A stretch of 11,505 nucleotides of DNA from positions 1-11,505 of the forward strand of contig JASFIT010000103.1 in the NCBI GenBank assembly GCA_050122535.1, read 5' to 3'. This document shows positions 9,145-11,505 of the stretch, piece after piece; the stretch's first letter is position 1, and each line of letters begins with the position of its first letter. The position numbers and the translations under genes are program-made. This stretch comes from JASFEQ01 sp050122535 (lineage in GTDB: Bacteria > Desulfobacterota > DSM-4660 > Desulfatiglandales > HGW-15). A model generated the notes under the pieces. It was not told the DNA's origin, made no database searches, and worked only from the letters and a program-made list of their open reading frames with translations.

Positions 9145-10533
9145 ATGGCTTTACGTAAAGGAGACATCATAGAGCTCAGAATTGACAGGGTGGCCTACGG
9201 CGGGCAGGGGGTGGCCCGCTCAAATGGACTCGTCCTGTTTGTGCGGGGCTCCATACCCGGGGACAGGGTTAAAGCGCAGGTGGTCAAGAAGAAAAGGAAC
9301 TATGCAGAGGCACGAATGACAGAACTGCTGGAGCCATCCCCTGATAGGGTCGAGGCCCCATGTCCCTATCATGGGTATTGCGGTGGTTGTCAGTGGCAGC
9401 ATGTCAGGTACGAGCGACAACTGGAATACAAAAAGGAACATATTATAGAAGCAACTGCACGCATCGCATCTCTAAGGGATGTGCCGATCCACGATGTGAT
9501 CCCCTCGAAAAATAAGTTTGCGTACCGAAACAAAATGGAATTTTCCTTTTCCGACCATCGCTGGTTTCTCCCCCACGAATATGAGAATCGACGGGGCGAA
9601 AGGGATTTTGCCCTCGGCCTTCACGTACCGGGCACTTTTTATAAGGTCATCGATGTGGAAGCATGCCTTCTCCAGCATGAGACTGGCAACCAAATCCTTC
9701 GGGAAGTTAAAGCGTATGTGAGAAGATCTGGGATCCCTGTCTATGGATTAAGGAGTCACCAGGGATTCTGGCGTTTCCTGACCCTTCGCCACTCCACGTA
9801 TTTTGATGCATGGATGGTCAATCTTGTCACGTCAGAAGAACGCAAAGAAGTCTTGCAACCCCTTGCTGACGCTCTGTGTCAAGGCTTTTACAATATCAAC
9901 ACGGTGGTCAACAATATCAACGCAACAAAGGCAGCCATTGCGTTAGGGCAAAGAGAAATGGTTCTCTCTGGGGATGGAACCCTTCAAGACAGGATAGGGC
10001 CTTTCCGGTTTCAAGTATCTGCCAATTCTTTCTTCCAACCCAACGCCCTCAGTGCTGAAGAACTCTACCAGAAAGTGGTGGAGTATGCGGAACTCAAAGG
10101 TTCTGAATGGGTCCTTGATCTCTACAGCGGCACCGGGACCATCCCCATCTTCCTCTCTAAGCAAGCAAGGGCGGTTCTCGGGATGGAAATCGCGCAGAGC
10201 GCCATTCTTGATGCCCAGAGAAATTGCGAGGTGAATGGCATCCAGAATTGTCAGTTCGTTCTGGGCGATATTAAAGAGAGCCTTTCCTCCCTGAAAATGA
10301 AACCGGATGTCTTGATCATTGATCCCCCGCGAGCGGGGATGCACAAGGATGTTCTTTCAAAGGTGATGGAACTGGGGACAGAGAAGGTCATCTACGTGTC
10401 ATGCAATCCGGCCACCTTGGCCCGGGACTTGGGAACGATGTGCCAGGCGTATGACGTGGTGGGGATCCAACCCGTAGACATGTTTCCTCATACCTACCAT
10501 ATCGAGGCCATTGCAGAATTGATCCGGCGATGA
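9145..10533 (+). CDS. rlmD: 23S rRNA (uracil-C5)-methyltransferase, RlmD/RumA family
   Basis: SAM-dependent RNA m5U methyltransferase of the TrmA/RumA/RlmCD family; RlmD methylates U1939 of 23S rRNA in E. coli. At 462 residues it is slightly longer than E. coli RlmD. An N-terminal TRAM domain (about 1-58) binds RNA. A four-cysteine iron-sulfur set is visible: C73, C79, C82 (C-x5-C-x2-C) and C174. The SAM-binding loop DLYSGTGT starts near residue 325, followed by IDPPRAGM, and SCNPATLARDL carries the nucleophile C420. E454 in HIEAIAEL fits the general base. All catalytic residues are present, so it should be active. The start is the ATG at 9145, chosen for its ribosome binding site. The exact target (U1939, U747 or both) cannot be read from sequence; many non-enteric bacteria have one enzyme of this group. 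It appears to be transcribed alone. Confidence 0.93.
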   Translation: MALRKGDIIELRIDRVAYGGQGVARSNGLVLFVRGSIPGDRVKAQVVKKKRNYAEARMTELLEPSPDRVEAPCPYHGYCGGCQWQHVRYERQLEYKKEHIIEATARIASLRDVPIHDVIPSKNKFAYRNKMEFSFSDHRWFLPHEYENRRGERDFALGLHVPGTFYKVIDVEACLLQHETGNQILREVKAYVRRSGIPVYGLRSHQGFWRFLTLRHSTYFDAWMVNLVTSEERKEVLQPLADALCQGFYNINTVVNNINATKAAIALGQREMVLSGDGTLQDRIGPFRFQVSANSFFQPNALSAEELYQKVVEYAELKGSEWVLDLYSGTGTIPIFLSKQARAVLGMEIAQSAILDAQRNCEVNGIQNCQFVLGDIKESLSSLKMKPDVLIIDPPRAGMHKDVLSKVMELGTEKVIYVSCNPATLARDLGTMCQAYDVVGIQPVDMFPHTYHIEAIAELIRR

Positions 10534-10551
10534 TTCTCGTATTGTGTTCCA

Positions 10552-10577
10552 TTCCAAGATTTTTTGGAAAATTTTAT
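10552..10577 (+). terminator. Weak candidate terminator after rlmD
   Basis: TTCCAA (10552-10557) can pair with TTGGAA (10564-10569) around a 6-base loop, followed by AATTTTATT, starting 18 bases past the rlmD stop. The 6-bp AT-rich stem is weak and the T-run is interrupted, so this is tentative. Confidence 0.3.
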
Positions 10578-10604
10578 TGACAAGTTTGAAGAAATGCATA
10601 TAAA
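10577..10604 (+). promoter_or_regulatory. Near-consensus sigma-70 promoter
   Basis: A perfect -35 hexamer TTGACA (10577-10582) is separated by 16 bases from TATAAA (10599-10604), in an AT-rich stretch. Transcription would start near 10611, just before palindromic element B, and run toward the 48-codon ORF. No other gene lies between, so the promoter probably serves that ORF or a small RNA. Confidence 0.65.
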
Positions 10605-10618
10605 TTAAAAGTTTGCAT

Positions 10619-10745
10619 AGAGGCTGTCGGAAAACGCCCATCTGCTGCGTTACCCTCATCCCTCGTCACTGCGGCGTACTTCTCGGTACGCCTCATTCCT
10701 CGGGATTTCGGAAGCCTTGCATATGGACATTTTCCATCAGCCTCT
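10619..10745. repeat. Palindromic element B (MITE-like)
   Basis: About 127 bp with 25-bp imperfect inverted ends. GAGGCTGTCGGAAAACGCCC onward (from 10620) matches the reverse complement of 10720-10744 at 20 of 25 positions, and an extra A/T pair closes the ends. The centre holds a GGCGTAC/GTACGCC hairpin with loop TTCTCG (10673-10692). CAT flanks both sides, a possible 3-bp target duplication. It shares the GAGGCTG end with elements A and C, but its interior is different. No coding capacity. It lies immediately after the predicted transcription start and would form most of the leader RNA. Confidence 0.75.
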
Positions 10746-10783
10746 CATAAGCAGGTTTTTCGACAGATTCATAAGCTTTTGGG

Positions 10784-10826
10784 AACGTCCTCGGAGAGCG
10801 CTGTCTATAGAAAAGAGGACGTTTTT
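10784..10826 (+). terminator. Terminator-like hairpin in the leader of the 48-codon ORF
   Basis: AACGTCCTC (10784-10792) pairs perfectly with GAGGACGTT (10815-10823) across a 22-base loop, and the stem runs into five Ts (10822-10826). It lies between the promoter at 10577 and the ribosome binding site at 10844, so it could be a leaky terminator or attenuator. The loop is long and the T-run short, so its strength is uncertain. Confidence 0.45.
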
Positions 10827-10843
10827 GAAAGGTCACGTGAAAA

Positions 10844-10853
10844 AGGGGGTGAT
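10844..10853 (+). promoter_or_regulatory. Extended Shine-Dalgarno for the 48-codon ORF
   Basis: AGGGGGTGAT matches AGGAGGTGAT, the complement of the 16S rRNA 3' end, at 9 of 10 bases. The one difference is an A to G change that can still pair as G-U. It is well spaced before the ATG at 10859 and is the strongest ribosome binding site in the window that is correctly placed before a start codon. Confidence 0.7.
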
Positions 10854-10858
10854 TCTTT

Positions 10859-11005
10859 ATGAAGAAGGGTCCGGTAAGAGGGAAAAACGCCGTAAAGGCT
10901 TATCCTTTTGCGAAACCCATACGCCCCCTGATGACGTGTGAGTGCGTCCAGCCCTTCAAGATGGCCACGGAGATGCCGTGCAGTGCCGTGCGGGTGGGAG
11001 TGTAA
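10859..11005 (+). CDS. Orphan small protein of 48 residues, unrecognised
   Basis: I do not recognise this protein. ATG to TAA gives 48 residues beginning MKKGPVRGKNAVKAYPFAKP and ending AVRVGV. It is basic, with K and R concentrated in the first half. It has three cysteines (C27 and C29 as CEC, then C41) and no hydrophobic stretch long enough for a membrane segment or signal peptide. Support for real coding: an extended Shine-Dalgarno at ideal spacing, G/C-rich third codon positions in the second half, a promoter upstream and a strong terminator 41 bases after the stop. Neighbours (rlmD and rpsU) suggest no specific function. Alternatives are a leader peptide, a small metal-binding protein, a peptide precursor, or a structured RNA that is open in this frame by chance. 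Confidence 0.6.
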   Translation: MKKGPVRGKNAVKAYPFAKPIRPLMTCECVQPFKMATEMPCSAVRVGV

Positions 11006-11046
11006 TATGTGCTGAACCTTTTACAAACCCGTTTTTGAAGGCCTGG

Positions 11047-11082
11047 AAAAGCATCTCCCAAACGATCTGAGATGCTTTTTTT
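11047..11082 (+). terminator. Strong intrinsic terminator
   Basis: An 11-bp stem pairs AAAAGCATCTC (11047-11057) with GAGATGCTTTT (11069-11079) around an 11-base loop. It is followed by an unbroken T-run to 11082 and further T-rich sequence. It closes the small transcription unit and separates it from rpsU. Confidence 0.9.
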
Positions 11083-11135
11083 GTTTATTTTAACGGTATT
11101 TGACTTCAGCGTTGCCGTTCCTACCGTCCCTTTGG

Positions 11136-11279
11136 AGAGTCTGTATCGTAATGTCATTGCGAGGGACTCCCGCGGAGGCGGGAGGACCGAAGCAATCTCA
11201 TAGGGCATTGAAAACAAGGAGATTGCCGCACTCCCTACGGTCGCTCGCAATGACAAAAAGGGATTGCGACACAGCCTCT
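11136..11279. repeat. Composite palindromic element C (MITE-like)
   Basis: About 144 bp. The outer ends, AGAGTCTGTATCGTAAT and the reverse complement AGAGGCTGTGTCGCAAT, match at 14 of 17 positions and are clearly the same end type as element A. Nested inside are perfect inverted repeats: GTCATTGCGAG (11153-11163 with 11244-11254), GCAATCTC (11192-11199 with 11219-11226), and a 7-bp hairpin CTCCCGC/GCGGGAG (11167-11184). The GTCATTGCGAG...GCAATCTC module resembles a dispersed repeat I know from several unrelated bacterial genomes. No coding capacity. It sits 65 bases before rpsU, so it may lie in or near that gene's promoter or leader. Confidence 0.75.
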
Positions 11280-11344
11280 AAAGGGGGAAGAGGAGGGGGT
11301 AAGTCATTTTGAAGAAGTAACTCATTAAACAGAGAGATGAGAAT
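11280..11344 (+). promoter_or_regulatory. Purine-rich rpsU leader with a displaced Shine-Dalgarno-like site
   Basis: AGGAGGGGGT (11291-11300) closely matches the anti-Shine-Dalgarno complement but lies about 45 bases before the rpsU start, too far to serve it directly. It is well spaced only for TTG AAG AAG TAA at 11309-11320. The rpsU start itself has a modest GAGAG (11332-11336). I see no convincing promoter hexamers between element C and the gene. Confidence 0.35.
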
Positions 11345-11505
11345 ATGAAAGTTATTGTACAAAACAATCAGATTGAAAAAGCCATAAGAGATCTCAAGAA
11401 GAAATTGACCAAAGAAGGATTTTTCTCTGAGATTAAAGAACGGCGATTTTATGATAAACCGAGTGTCCAGAGGAAGAAGAAGCAGGCAAAGGCGGCCAAA
11501 AGGCG
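11345..11505 (+). CDS. rpsU: 30S ribosomal protein bS21 (3' partial)
   Basis: Small, lysine/arginine-rich protein of the 30S subunit that lies near the 3' end of 16S rRNA and helps initiation on mRNAs. The 53 codons visible start MKVIVQNNQIEKAIRDLKKK and continue with LTKEGFFSEIKERRFYDKPS and a basic tail. This is the full bS21 pattern: an N-terminal strand, the ALR/AIRDLKKK helix, a G-(F/I)-(F/L)-x-E-(I/L)-K-x-R-(R/E)-x-(Y/F)-(E/Y)-K-P-S block, and a RKKKQAKAAKRR tail. Family members are usually about 60-70 residues, so only the last few codons are missing. The start is fixed by an in-frame stop at 11318-11320 and by homology. It follows a terminator and element C, so it needs its own promoter. 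In many proteobacteria rpsU precedes dnaG or a GatB/YqeY-type gene; that side is not visible here. Confidence 0.96.
   Translation, partial: MKVIVQNNQIEKAIRDLKKKLTKEGFFSEIKERRFYDKPSVQRKKKQAKAAKR

Noticed and set aside
10717..10941. A 74-codon + strand frame starting with TTG inside element B
   Set aside because: It starts in repeat DNA without a ribosome binding site and overlaps the better-supported 48-codon ORF in another frame.
10859..11046. Known riboswitch class (cyclic-di-GMP, cobalamin, molybdenum cofactor)
   Set aside because: I looked for conserved cores of these classes and found none, and the gene downstream of the terminator (rpsU) is not a typical target.
11100..11127. TTGACT-N16-TACCGT as the rpsU promoter
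   Set aside because: The -35 is good but the -10 is poor, and element C separates it from the gene by over 200 bases.
10900..11256. A 118-codon - strand frame
   Set aside because: It runs through element C, the terminator and the small ORF antisense, has no recognisable domain, and is best explained by the GC-rich palindromes.
8868..11279. CRISPR array or tRNA in the intergenic repeats
   Set aside because: There is no regular direct repeat with spacers and no cloverleaf; the repeats are inverted and differ in interior sequence.

Overview
The window looks like chromosome from a Gram-negative, surface-exposed bacterium with type IV pili, most likely a member of the Desulfobacterota (former Deltaproteobacteria). 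This rests on the PilY1-type protein with Calx-beta and InlB-like repeats, the short lysine-rich bS21, moderate GC and many palindromic intergenic repeats. The lineage is an inference from gene character; no marker gene here fixes it.

Layout, all genes on the + strand: (1) bases 2-8827 hold one giant reading frame, open at the left edge, for a secreted PilY1/PilC-type pilus-tip adhesin of more than 2,940 residues. From the N-terminal side it carries one InlB-like repeat, seven Calx-beta repeats, three more InlB-like or similar repeats, a degenerate von Willebrand A-like region interrupted by a PA14 domain, and a C-terminal PilY1 beta-propeller with EF-hand-type calcium loops. (2) 8828-9144 is intergenic and holds composite palindromic element A and a perfect 13-bp hairpin. 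(3) 9145-10533 is an RlmD/RumA-type 23S rRNA uracil-C5 methyltransferase. (4) 10534-11082 looks like an independent small transcription unit: a near-consensus sigma-70 promoter, palindromic element B in the leader, a terminator-like hairpin, a 48-codon ORF behind an almost perfect extended Shine-Dalgarno, and a strong intrinsic terminator. (5) 11083-11344 holds palindromic element C and the purine-rich leader of rpsU. (6) rpsU (bS21) starts at 11345 and runs off the right edge.

The adhesin would act outside the cell on the type IV pilus; its pilin partners are not in the window. The methyltransferase and bS21 belong to ribosome maturation and translation. No phage, CRISPR, toxin-antitoxin or transposase gene is visible. 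The least explained parts are the 48-codon transcription unit and the three nested-palindrome elements, which share GAGGCTG-type ends and occupy every intergenic gap.
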